Origin: Gammaproteobacteria bacterium
GTDB lineage: Bacteria > Pseudomonadota > Gammaproteobacteria > Steroidobacterales > Steroidobacteraceae
Assembly: GCA_025355445.1 (NCBI GenBank)
Contig: JANXZQ010000170.1
Coordinates: 1-45,380, forward strand
DNA: 45,380 bases
Direction of reading: 5' to 3'
Made by a program: the position numbers and the translations under genes. Positions 1 through 7,716 of this stretch are shown piece after piece (within the stretch, counting starts at the first letter, position 1; every line of letters starts with the position of its first letter). The notes beneath the pieces are model-generated. The model did not search any database and had not been told where the DNA came from. It was given only the letters and a program-made list of their open reading frames with translations.

Positions 1-927
1 CGCAACGCCGATGCGGCCATGTATCACTCCAAGCAGAACGGCGGCAACTCCTGCGCCTTCTACGTGCCCGAAATGAACGCCGCCGCGGTGGAGCGGCTGA
101 TGCTCAAGAGCAAGTTGCGGCGCGCGTTGGAGCGCGACGAATTGGTGATTCTGTATCAGTCCAAAGTGGACCTGCGCAGCGGACGCGTAGTCGGCGCCGA
201 GGCGCTGCTGCGCTGGCGCCTGCCGGGACACGGCGATATCTCGCCCTCGCACTTCATTCCGCTGGCCGAAGAGACCAGCCTGATCCTGGATATCGGCGAG
301 TGGGTATTGAACCGGGTGTGTTCGGACTACCGTCAATGGCAGAAGATCGTGCCGGAACCCGGCCGAATTGCCATCAATCTCTCGCTGCGCCAGCTCAAAC
401 AGGCCAGTTTCATTTCCCGCTGCCGCAGTGTGTTCCGCAAGCATGATGTGTCGCCCACGTGCTTCGAGCTCGAGGTCACGGAAACCACCTTGATGACCGA
501 CCCTAAGCGCACTATCGGCCTGCTGAACGAGCTGTATGCCATGGGCCTGAATCTGGCCATCGACGATTTCGGCACCGGCTACTCTTCGCTGTCGGCGTTG
601 CAGCAATTTCCCATCGGCACTTTGAAAATCGATCAATCCTTCGTTCGCGACGTCGCGGTCGACTCGGACGATGCCGCCATCGTCCGCACCATCATCGACA
701 TGGGCAAGAGCCTGGATCTCGAAGTGATTGCAGAGGGCGTGGAAGCCGGCGAGCAGCTCGAGTTCCTGCGCGAGCATGGCTGTTATTACGCCCAGGGTCG
801 CCTGTTCGGCGATGCCATGGAAGCGGAGAAGTTGCTCGGCATCCTTGCCGCGCAGGCGAGCGGCGCACCCCATCATGCGAATTTGTGCATGCCCACGGTG
901 CTGCGGCCGATTCGATTGTCGTCGTAG
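1..927 (+). CDS. GGDEF-EAL c-di-GMP phosphodiesterase, 3' part
   Basis: The reading frame is open from base 1, so the gene begins outside the window. The first residues (RNADAAMYHSKQNG) match the last helix of a GGDEF domain; the rest is a complete EAL domain. Motifs seen: AEALLRW (the EAL signature), INLSLRQ, ELEVTET, the metal-binding IDDFGTGYSSL, LKIDQSF and VIAEGVE. These are the residues that bind c-di-GMP and two metals in active EAL phosphodiesterases, so hydrolysis of c-di-GMP to pGpG is likely. Whether the GGDEF half is active cannot be judged because it is cut off. The gene ends 18 bases before yheS on the same strand. Confidence 0.93.
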   Translation, partial: RNADAAMYHSKQNGGNSCAFYVPEMNAAAVERLMLKSKLRRALERDELVILYQSKVDLRSGRVVGAEALLRWRLPGHGDISPSHFIPLAEETSLILDIGEWVLNRVCSDYRQWQKIVPEPGRIAINLSLRQLKQASFISRCRSVFRKHDVSPTCFELEVTETTLMTDPKRTIGLLNELYAMGLNLAIDDFGTGYSSLSALQQFPIGTLKIDQSFVRDVAVDSDDAAIVRTIIDMGKSLDLEVIAEGVEAGEQLEFLREHGCYYAQGRLFGDAMEAEKLLGILAAQASGAPHHANLCMPTVLRPIRLSS

Positions 928-945
928 CCCACAGACAGGCTGCTA

Positions 946-2850
946 GTGTTATCTGCTCGGGATCTCACCCTGCGGCGCGGTCCGCAGCCGCTGTTCGAGC
1001 ACGTCGATTTCATCATCTTCCGCGGCAACAAGGTCGGCATCACCGGCGCCAACGGCACCGGCAAATCCAGCCTGTTCGCGGCAATCTTAAGCGAGCTGCA
1101 CCCTGATCGCGGCGACATCGACATGCCCGCCGGCTTGAAAATCGGCCGCGTCGAACAGGAAATTGCCGCAAGTCCCCGTGCCGCCATCGAATTCGTACTG
1201 GACGGCGACGCCGAATTGCGCAACGTGCAGGGCCAGATCGAGGATGCGGAGCGCCGCGACGCGGCCATGGCGCTCGCGGAAGGCTATGGGTCGCTGCAGG
1301 CCATCGACGGCTATCGGGCCCGTGCACGGGCAGCCGCCATCATGCATGGACTGGGCTTCAAGGCATCGGATCATGCGCGCGCGGTGTCGGAGTTCTCGGG
1401 CGGCTGGCGCGTACGATTGGCCATGGCGCGCGCGCGGTGTTCGCGCGCCGATTTATTGCTGTTGGATGAGCCTACTAATCACCTCGACTTGGACGCCATT
1501 GTCTGGCTGGAGGATTGGCTGACCGCATACCCCGGCACCTTGCTGATGATTTCTCACGATCGCGAATTCCTCGACGCCATCATCAACCGCGTGCTGCACA
1601 TCGAGAACCGGACCCTCCACGCCTATTCCGGCAACTACTCGCAATTTGAACAAAAGCGCACGGAGGAGTTGGCGCTGCAAACCACGCTGCAGGCGCGCCA
1701 GATGCGGCGCATCGCTGAAATCACCTCCTTCGTGAATCGCTTCCGCGCCAGCGCCACCAAGTCGCGGCAGGCGCAGAGCCGCATCAAGATGCTGGAGCGC
1801 ATGCAGCGCATCGTGCCGGCGCATGTCGACAGCCCTTTCGAGTTTGAATTCTTAAAGCCGCTGAAAACGCCGCGGCCGTTATTGACCGTGGAGGATGCGG
1901 CCTGCGGCTATGGCGCCACCCGCATCGTTTCCGGCATCAATGCGTCCATCTCGCCGCAAGATCGCATCGCGCTGCTCGGGCCCAACGGCGCCGGCAAGTC
2001 AACGTTGACCAAAATGCTCGCCGGCGAGACGCCGCCGCTGGGCGGCCGGCGCATAGCCGCGGCCGATTTGAGCATCGGTTACTTTGCGCAGCAACAGATG
2101 GAACAATTGCGGCCGGATTGCGACGCCTTTTGGCACTTACGCAATCTGGGCGGTCCGGACTTTGCCAAGGGCGACGAGCAGCGGGTGCGCGACTTGCTGG
2201 GTCAGTTCGGTTTCGCGGGCGATCGCGCGTTCGAACCGGTGGGACGATTTTCGGGCGGCGAGAAGGCGCGCCTGACTCTCGCCCTCTTGGTGGCGCGCCG
2301 GCCCAATCTGCTGCTGCTCGACGAACCCACCAATCATCTCGACATCGACATGCGCCACGCCCTCACCGTCGCCTTGCAGAGCTTCGAGGGCGGCCTGGTG
2401 ATCGTGTCTCACGATCGCCACTTGATCAAAACCGTGGCCGATTCGCTCTGGCTGGTCGCTGACGGCAAGCTCGAGGTATTCGACGGCGACTTGGACGACT
2501 ACCAGCAGTGGCTTAGATCGCGCGGCAAGAAGGACGGGGGCGCCGCGGGCGGCACGGCCGGCGTTGCGCGCGGCGCCGCAGCCGGCACTGCTAAAAAATC
2601 GCAGCCGGTTCGCGCTCCGCGGGAGTTGCTCAAGCTGCGACGCGAAATCGAACAGGCCGAGCAGCGCATTGCCGAAATTACCGCGGCGAAAGCGCGGGTC
2701 GAAACCGCGCTTTGCCAAGACCCCATGGATGGAGGATTGCAGGCGCAGCATGCCGATTTGACCCGCGACGCGGCGGCGATGGAGACGCGTTGGATGGAAA
2801 TTGGAACTGCGATCGAAGCCGCCGAGGCCGGCGGCCGGGATCAAGGATAA
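946..2850 (+). CDS. yheS: ABC-F family ATPase YheS
   Basis: This 634-residue protein aligns over its whole length with my memory of E. coli YheS (637 aa). It has two ABC cassettes and no membrane segments: Walker A GANGTGKSS near residue 33 and GPNGAGKST near 345, signatures FSGGW and FSGGEKARL, and two LLLLDEPTNHLD Walker B motifs. Between them is the ABC-F linker helix (RIKMLERM). ABC-F proteins bind the ribosomal E site and act in translation or antibiotic protection; the exact role of YheS is inferred from the family. The C-terminal tail (about residues 520-634) holds an Ala/Gly-rich stretch and a predicted coiled coil. The start is GTG; no better start precedes the conserved N-terminus. 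Confidence 0.93.
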   Translation: MLSARDLTLRRGPQPLFEHVDFIIFRGNKVGITGANGTGKSSLFAAILSELHPDRGDIDMPAGLKIGRVEQEIAASPRAAIEFVLDGDAELRNVQGQIEDAERRDAAMALAEGYGSLQAIDGYRARARAAAIMHGLGFKASDHARAVSEFSGGWRVRLAMARARCSRADLLLLDEPTNHLDLDAIVWLEDWLTAYPGTLLMISHDREFLDAIINRVLHIENRTLHAYSGNYSQFEQKRTEELALQTTLQARQMRRIAEITSFVNRFRASATKSRQAQSRIKMLERMQRIVPAHVDSPFEFEFLKPLKTPRPLLTVEDAACGYGATRIVSGINASISPQDRIALLGPNGAGKSTLTKMLAGETPPLGGRRIAAADLSIGYFAQQQMEQLRPDCDAFWHLRNLGGPDFAKGDEQRVRDLLGQFGFAGDRAFEPVGRFSGGEKARLTLALLVARRPNLLLLDEPTNHLDIDMRHALTVALQSFEGGLVIVSHDRHLIKTVADSLWLVADGKLEVFDGDLDDYQQWLRSRGKKDGGAAGGTAGVARGAAAGTAKKSQPVRAPRELLKLRREIEQAEQRIAEITAAKARVETALCQDPMDGGLQAQHADLTRDAAAMETRWMEIGTAIEAAEAGGRDQG

Positions 2851-4187
2851 TGGACACGCCGCCCGCCGCACCCTCGTTGTTCACGCGCTGCGTCAGCATC
2901 ATTCCGGCGGGATTGTTGTGCGCGTGGGTTTTGGTCATCTTCTGGAACTCGGCAAAGCCGCTGCCTGCGGGCACGCATGTGGTCTCGCAGGTGTCGCGGC
3001 TGTCGGACTCCGACGTTGAATTCCTTCGCGAAATACCGCGTGACCCAGCTCTTGGCGTCCGGGAAGCGGCGGCGATCGCCCATGCCGAACAGTTGATCGT
3101 GGTCGACCGCTCGCCGGTGACTCGCGAATTGGCGCAGCGCTTGTTGGCGCGCAAGCGAACGCGGCCCAAGATCCAGATCGTGGTCGCTACCGACCCGGCC
3201 AATGAGACATTCGGCGGCACTCCCGCGCAGACGTTGGAGTCCATGGAGCAGGCCGGCATCATCGTCGCGCGCGTGCAGCTCGATCGATTGCGCGATTCGA
3301 ATCCGCTGTATTCGGGCCTTTGGCGGCTGCTGCTGGGCTGGTGGAGCGACCCGTTCGACGAAGCTCCGGGACAGGCCACCGTGCGGAGCTGGTTGCGCAT
3401 GCTGAACTTCAAGGCGAATCAGCGGCAACTCCTGGTGGCGGACGATGGCTCCGGCGGCTGGAACGCCATCATCGCTGCCGATGATTCCACCGCCGGCCTG
3501 GTGCTCAAGGGATCTCTGGCGCGCGCCATGATTGCCAGCGAATTGCACATCGCTAAGTGGTCCACTGATGAGGATCGCCTGCCCGCCGCCGCGCAGATGG
3601 ACGGCGCCGGCTTGGGATCCATCGACGCGCGATTCCTTACCGAGGGAGGCATCGAGTCCGCGCTGCTCGACGCCGTGCGGGCGGCGGGCAAGGACGATCA
3701 GATCAGCATCGCGGTGGGTAACTTGAGTCATCGCCCGCTGATTGCGGCTGCAATCGCAGCGGCGTGGCGCGGTGCGCACCTGCGCGTACTGCTGTCCCGC
3801 AACCGCATGCCCAACCAGGCGGTGGCCGATGAGCTGCTGCGGGAGGGCGGCGGCCGAATTGAAGTGCGCTGGTATCCGAGCGACCCGGCGGCGCCGCGCC
3901 TGTCGTGGCTCGCCGTGCGGCGCCGCAATGATATGTGGGTGAACTTATCCTCGGCGAACTTCACCCGCCGCAATCTTGCCGACTTGAATCTCGAGGCCGG
4001 GGTTGAGCTGCGCATGCCGCCGCGTGCGGCGCCGGCGCGAGCCATAGCGGAATACTTCGACGGACTTTGGTCGGGCGCGGGCGCCGGCGCGAGCGCAGTC
4101 GGCGCGAATGAGGGCGCGGCGAATGCGGGGGCGCTCGCTTATTGGCACTATCGGTTCGCCGAGGCCACCGGCCTATCGAGCTTCTAA
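2850..4187 (+). CDS. Phospholipase D-like protein with degenerate HKD motifs
   Basis: ATG overlaps the yheS stop by one base (TAATG), so the two genes are probably translationally coupled; the frame is open further upstream, but that part lies inside yheS. The 445-residue product has an N-terminal membrane anchor (about residues 14-33) and two repeats with the fold signature of the phospholipase D superfamily. The second repeat shows LSSANFTRRN, which fits the GS-N motif that follows HKD in this family. However, the HxK residues themselves are absent: NQRQLLVADD stands where NHRKLLVVD is expected (about residue 190), and LSWLAVRRRND where HxKxxxxD is expected (about residue 352). It may be a non-catalytic or altered PLD relative at the inner membrane. 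Its end overlaps the convergent lipoprotein gene by 15 bases. Confidence 0.72.
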   Translation: MDTPPAAPSLFTRCVSIIPAGLLCAWVLVIFWNSAKPLPAGTHVVSQVSRLSDSDVEFLREIPRDPALGVREAAAIAHAEQLIVVDRSPVTRELAQRLLARKRTRPKIQIVVATDPANETFGGTPAQTLESMEQAGIIVARVQLDRLRDSNPLYSGLWRLLLGWWSDPFDEAPGQATVRSWLRMLNFKANQRQLLVADDGSGGWNAIIAADDSTAGLVLKGSLARAMIASELHIAKWSTDEDRLPAAAQMDGAGLGSIDARFLTEGGIESALLDAVRAAGKDDQISIAVGNLSHRPLIAAAIAAAWRGAHLRVLLSRNRMPNQAVADELLREGGGRIEVRWYPSDPAAPRLSWLAVRRRNDMWVNLSSANFTRRNLADLNLEAGVELRMPPRAAPARAIAEYFDGLWSGAGAGASAVGANEGAANAGALAYWHYRFAEATGLSSF

Positions 4188-4805
4188 AGTCTTGGCCAGA
4201 GTTGCGTCCACGTCGGCGACGATCTTCGCCAACGCCGCGTCGGTGGCCCGGGCATAGGCGTCGACAATCGCGGTCAATCGATTCTCGGTGGCCGGCTGGT
4301 CCGCATCCGCCGCGAACTGACCGAGAATGCGCCGGTCTGCGGAAGTCCCGACCCGTGCCAGGAACCGCACGCGCACCGTGGGCGCGTTCGCCCCCGCCGC
4401 ATATTCGGCTTGAAAGTCCTTCACTTCGATTTCCAGCCAATAGGCGCTGGCAAACACGGATGCTTCGCCGCTCACGTTGCGCAAGGCGGCGTGGGTATGA
4501 AACGCCTGCACCGCCACGTCCTGCAGCACCTCGCCCAGCGGTCCGCTCCAACGCGCGTCGGCAAAATAATCCAGGTGCCTATCCGGGTACAGAGCGGCGA
4601 TGCGGTCCGACTCCAAGCCCGGCCGCACGTGTGGCTTGAGCACCGCCAGATCAACGGAAATAGCGGCGGCCGGCGGCGACGCACCCGACACGGCTCCCAA
4701 CAAATAAATCGTGGGCGGCGGAACCTTGCTTTGGAACAGCGAGCCCGTGCAGCCCATGGCGCATGCGGCCAATAAAAGGGGCGCGAGTCTGTGCAACCGA
4801 ATCAC
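4173..4805 (-). CDS. PqiC-type ABC transport auxiliary lipoprotein
   Basis: A 210-residue protein starting with a short lipoprotein signal peptide; LLAAC (Cys15) fits a lipobox, though Cys19 is also possible. The remainder matches the ABC-type transport auxiliary family (PqiC / DUF330): a YLLG strand after the lipid anchor, an SDRIA motif and a C-terminal helical end. In this family the protein is an outer-membrane lipoprotein that caps an MCE lipid-transfer tunnel. It is the last gene of a four-gene operon and overlaps the MCE gene by four bases (ATGA), which supports co-translation. No export partner other than the neighbouring Mla-like genes is visible. Confidence 0.85.
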   Translation of the reverse strand: MIRLHRLAPLLLAACAMGCTGSLFQSKVPPPTIYLLGAVSGASPPAAAISVDLAVLKPHVRPGLESDRIAALYPDRHLDYFADARWSGPLGEVLQDVAVQAFHTHAALRNVSGEASVFASAYWLEIEVKDFQAEYAAGANAPTVRVRFLARVGTSADRRILGQFAADADQPATENRLTAIVDAYARATDAALAKIVADVDATLAKTLEAR

Positions 4806-5737
4806 TTTGCCACCTCCACTCCGCGGTAATTCGGTTCATAGATGAGCTGCGAGGGGCTTTGCTTCAGGCTGCGCGACAGGTCGCGAAAGTCGCGCGCGGC
4901 CTGGCGGCTCTCACGCAGCAGTTGTTCGAGTTCCGGCAGGCTCTGGTGCGTGAAACGCGATACCCCGGGCTCGTTGTCCGCGACGAAGTGTTCCAGACGC
5001 TGCGAGGTGTTTGCCAAATTGTCCGAGACTTGCCGGATGTTCGCCAGGGCGGAATCGATGTCGGGCGCGGTATGCGCCTCGATTCCGCGCAAGTCCGCGG
5101 CGGCGCCTTGCACTTCCTGGATGGTATGACGGGCATCCGCCACCAATTCCTGGACGTCGCGCACCGTGCCGGGCAGCCGCTCACTGGCAAGCCGCGCATT
5201 GTCCAGGGTGGCCTTGAACGAACGCACGTTCTCGTCGCTGAACACCTGATTGAAGCGATCCACCAGCTCCACCAGGTGTGTGGTCAGTTGCGGCAGGTTG
5301 CTCAGCAGTACGTCGAAATCCGACGGCGCCGAGCGAATCACCGGGTAGCGCAAGCCATCGGGCAGTACTCCCGTCGCCGTCACTTTGCGATCCTGCTCCA
5401 AGTCGATGAACAACAGGCCGGTGATGCCCTGCAGACTCAAGGACGCCTGAGTGCGTCCGTCGATGGGCGCGCTGGCTTCGATATCGGCGATGACGAGCAC
5501 GCGGTTGCGTTGCTGCGGATCGATCATGATGCGATACACCTTGCCCACGTCGACGCCCAGGTAGCGCACCGGACTGCCTTGGGTCAGACCGCTGACCGTG
5601 CCGGCGAAGTAAATCTCATAGCGCAGATAGATGCGCTTATCCTGCTGATTGGTGTACCAAAGCACGAAGGACACCGCCATGGCGATGACCAGCAGCACGA
5701 AGGCGCCGACGGCCACATAATTTGCGTCCCTATCCAT
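4802..5737 (-). CDS. MCE-domain lipid-transport substrate-binding protein (MlaD/PqiB-like)
   Basis: 311 residues: a cytoplasmic tip (MDRDANY), one membrane segment (about residues 10-28), a single MCE domain (about 40-115, with GSPVRYLGVDVGKV and LQGITGLLFIDL), then a long helical region up to the C-terminus. That length and single MCE domain match the MlaD-like proteins that are paired with MlaE permeases and PqiC lipoproteins; the long helix would form a periplasmic needle. The start at 5737 was chosen because the conserved N-terminus begins there; the open frame upstream lies inside the ATPase gene. It overlaps that gene by eight bases and the lipoprotein gene by four. Confidence 0.9.
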   Translation of the reverse strand: MDRDANYVAVGAFVLLVIAMAVSFVLWYTNQQDKRIYLRYEIYFAGTVSGLTQGSPVRYLGVDVGKVYRIMIDPQQRNRVLVIADIEASAPIDGRTQASLSLQGITGLLFIDLEQDRKVTATGVLPDGLRYPVIRSAPSDFDVLLSNLPQLTTHLVELVDRFNQVFSDENVRSFKATLDNARLASERLPGTVRDVQELVADARHTIQEVQGAAADLRGIEAHTAPDIDSALANIRQVSDNLANTSQRLEHFVADNEPGVSRFTHQSLPELEQLLRESRQAARDFRDLSRSLKQSPSQLIYEPNYRGVEVAK

Positions 5738-6530
5738 GCTTGTCCTTGCCGGGGGCCGGCCTGCCGGCGGCGCGCGCCCGCGGCCCATGAAAATACTCCC
5801 GGATCCACGGCGTCTGATTCTGCAGCATGCCGTCCAAGGTATCGGTGGTCATGCGTCCATCCACGATTACCCCGACCCGGCTGCAGGTTCGAAACAAGGT
5901 ATCCAGATCGTGAGTAATCATGACCACGGTGAGCCGTAGTTGGGAATGAAGGTACAACAGTAGCTCATCGAAGGCCGCGGCGGAAATGGGATCAAGGCCG
6001 GCGGTCGGCTCGTCCAAGAACAACAGCTTGGGTTCGAGAGCAAGCGCCCGCGCCAGCGCTGCGCGCTTGACCATGCCGCCCGATAACTGAGATGGAAATT
6101 TCTTCCCATCCTCTTGCGCCAGTCCCACCAGCGCCAGATTCAGATCCGCCAGCTCATCCATGGTCCGCTCCGACGCGGGATAGTACTCGCGCAGCGGCAA
6201 TTGAATGTTCTGTGCAATGGTCAAAGACGAGATCAAGGCGCCGTTTTGAAATGTCACGCCGTAGCTGCGCACCAATGCGCTGCGATCGACGGCGGCCAGC
6301 TGCTGCACGTCCTTGCCGTACATCTCCACGGTGCCCGCGTCAGGGGACCGCAAACCTAGTATCGTGCGCAGCAACACCGACTTACCGGTTCCGGAACCGC
6401 CGACGATGCCGAAGATCTCATTCGGCGGCACGTCCATGTCGAGCCCATTGTGCACCACCTGCGCGCCGAAGCGGCTGATCAGACCGCGTACGCGGATGAC
6501 GGGCGCGGCAGCGGTTTGGGGTAGGGCCAT
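5730..6530 (-). CDS. ABC transporter ATP-binding protein, MlaF-like
   Basis: 266 residues with all ABC ATPase motifs: Walker A GGSGTGKS near residue 41, signature LSGGMVKRAALARALA, Walker B LLFLDEPTAGLDP and the H-loop ITHDLD. The LSGGM form and the sequence around it are typical of MlaF, which powers movement of phospholipids between the inner and outer membranes. The start codon abuts the permease stop (one-base overlap) and the end overlaps the MCE gene, so this is the second gene of a tight operon. I do not assign the symbol mlaF because this operon has the PqiC-type lipoprotein and STAS-fused permease and lacks mlaB and mlaC. Confidence 0.92.
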   Translation of the reverse strand: MALPQTAAAPVIRVRGLISRFGAQVVHNGLDMDVPPNEIFGIVGGSGTGKSVLLRTILGLRSPDAGTVEMYGKDVQQLAAVDRSALVRSYGVTFQNGALISSLTIAQNIQLPLREYYPASERTMDELADLNLALVGLAQEDGKKFPSQLSGGMVKRAALARALALEPKLLFLDEPTAGLDPISAAAFDELLLYLHSQLRLTVVMITHDLDTLFRTCSRVGVIVDGRMTTDTLDGMLQNQTPWIREYFHGPRARAAGRPAPGKDKHG

Positions 6531-7663
6531 CAGAAGCCGATTTGCACGAACAGGATGGCGAACAGCGCGTCGGCCAATATGACCAGAAATATGGACTGCA
6601 CCACGGCGACCGTGGTCAGCCGTCCGAGTTCGCGGGCGGAATCGCGCACCTGCATGCCGCGATAGGTGCCCACCATGGCAATCAACAGCGCGAATACCGG
6701 CGCCTTGATCAGCCCCGACCAGAAAGTCGTGGGCGACAGCGATTCTCGCAGCCGGCTCACGAATTGTCCCAAAGGGATGTGTAGATTGAGCAGCGATAAC
6801 AGGCCGCCTCCCGCCAACCCCATGGCGTCCGCAATCACCGTCAGCAGCGGCAGCGCAATAACGAGCGCGAGGACCCGGGGCACCACCAATAATTCCACCG
6901 GGTTCATGCCCATGGCGCGCAACGCGTCGGTCTCTTCATTGAGCTGCATCACGCCGATTTCCGCGGCAAATGCGCTGCCGGAACGGCCGGCGACGATGAT
7001 GGCGGTCAGTAGCACCCCCATCTCCCGCAGCACCGAAATGGTCACGAGGTCCACGACGAAAATGTCGGCGCCGAATTTGCTCAGCTGCTGTGCTCCCAGG
7101 TAAGCCACGATCACGCTGATGAGAAAGGCGATCAGCGACACGATGGGGATGGCGGTGATGCCGGTCTCATAGATGTGCCGCGCAAGCGACGACGGGCGCA
7201 GCGCGCGCGGCCGCGAAAATATCTCGCCCAAAACCGTGACGATGCGGCCGAAGAAACCGATGACGGCGCGCGCCTCGCTGCCTTGCTCCACGGCCCAACG
7301 CCCCACTTTGCCAACGGATCCTTCCAAACTCGGCTCAGTGCGCTGTGGTTCTGAAGGCGGGCGCTCTCCCGCTTGGAGCTTTTGCAGTAAGCCTAAGAAA
7401 TGCGGCGGATCACCCGTGTGGCTGATCACGAGAGGCGTGGCGCCGATGCCGGTCAAGCGCAGCAACAATGCCCATGCGGGACCGATCCCTGGGTGTTCGG
7501 TGCGCGACCAATCGCAGACCAAGGTGCCATGCAAGCCGCCGGGAATGCTCTTCAGCGCAGCCTCGATTTGCGCCAGTCCGGCCAATGACCAATCGCCGCC
7601 CAGGTGCAACCGCCATTCTTCGCCTTCTCCTTCGAGCTCGAGGACGGTCATACTTGGGCTCAT
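6530..7663 (-). CDS. ABC permease of MlaE family with N-terminal STAS-like domain
   Basis: 377 residues. Residues about 1-95 form a STAS-like domain (MlaB-like fold, with strands VLELEGEG and WRLHLGGDWSL). From about residue 130 comes an MlaE permease: several membrane segments, the conserved EIGVMQLNEETDALRAMG helix and a C-terminal FVQIGF. In E. coli the STAS protein MlaB is a separate subunit that binds MlaF; here it is fused to the permease, as in a known subset of these transporters. First gene of the operon; ATG at 7663 precedes a second possible ATG four codons later. It diverges from the antiporter gene across 53 bases, which must hold both promoters; I see no clear boxes there. Confidence 0.9.
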   Translation of the reverse strand: MSPSMTVLELEGEGEEWRLHLGGDWSLAGLAQIEAALKSIPGGLHGTLVCDWSRTEHPGIGPAWALLLRLTGIGATPLVISHTGDPPHFLGLLQKLQAGERPPSEPQRTEPSLEGSVGKVGRWAVEQGSEARAVIGFFGRIVTVLGEIFSRPRALRPSSLARHIYETGITAIPIVSLIAFLISVIVAYLGAQQLSKFGADIFVVDLVTISVLREMGVLLTAIIVAGRSGSAFAAEIGVMQLNEETDALRAMGMNPVELLVVPRVLALVIALPLLTVIADAMGLAGGGLLSLLNLHIPLGQFVSRLRESLSPTTFWSGLIKAPVFALLIAMVGTYRGMQVRDSARELGRLTTVAVVQSIFLVILADALFAILFVQIGF

Positions 7664-7716
7664 CGCTATATGCTAGCAGGCAAAGCGCCGGCGTTTTCCG
7701 CAAGTTCGAGGACCTG

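Noticed and set aside
2137-2871. Long minus-strand frame opposite yheS
   Set aside because: Antisense shadow of a strongly conserved ABC-F gene.
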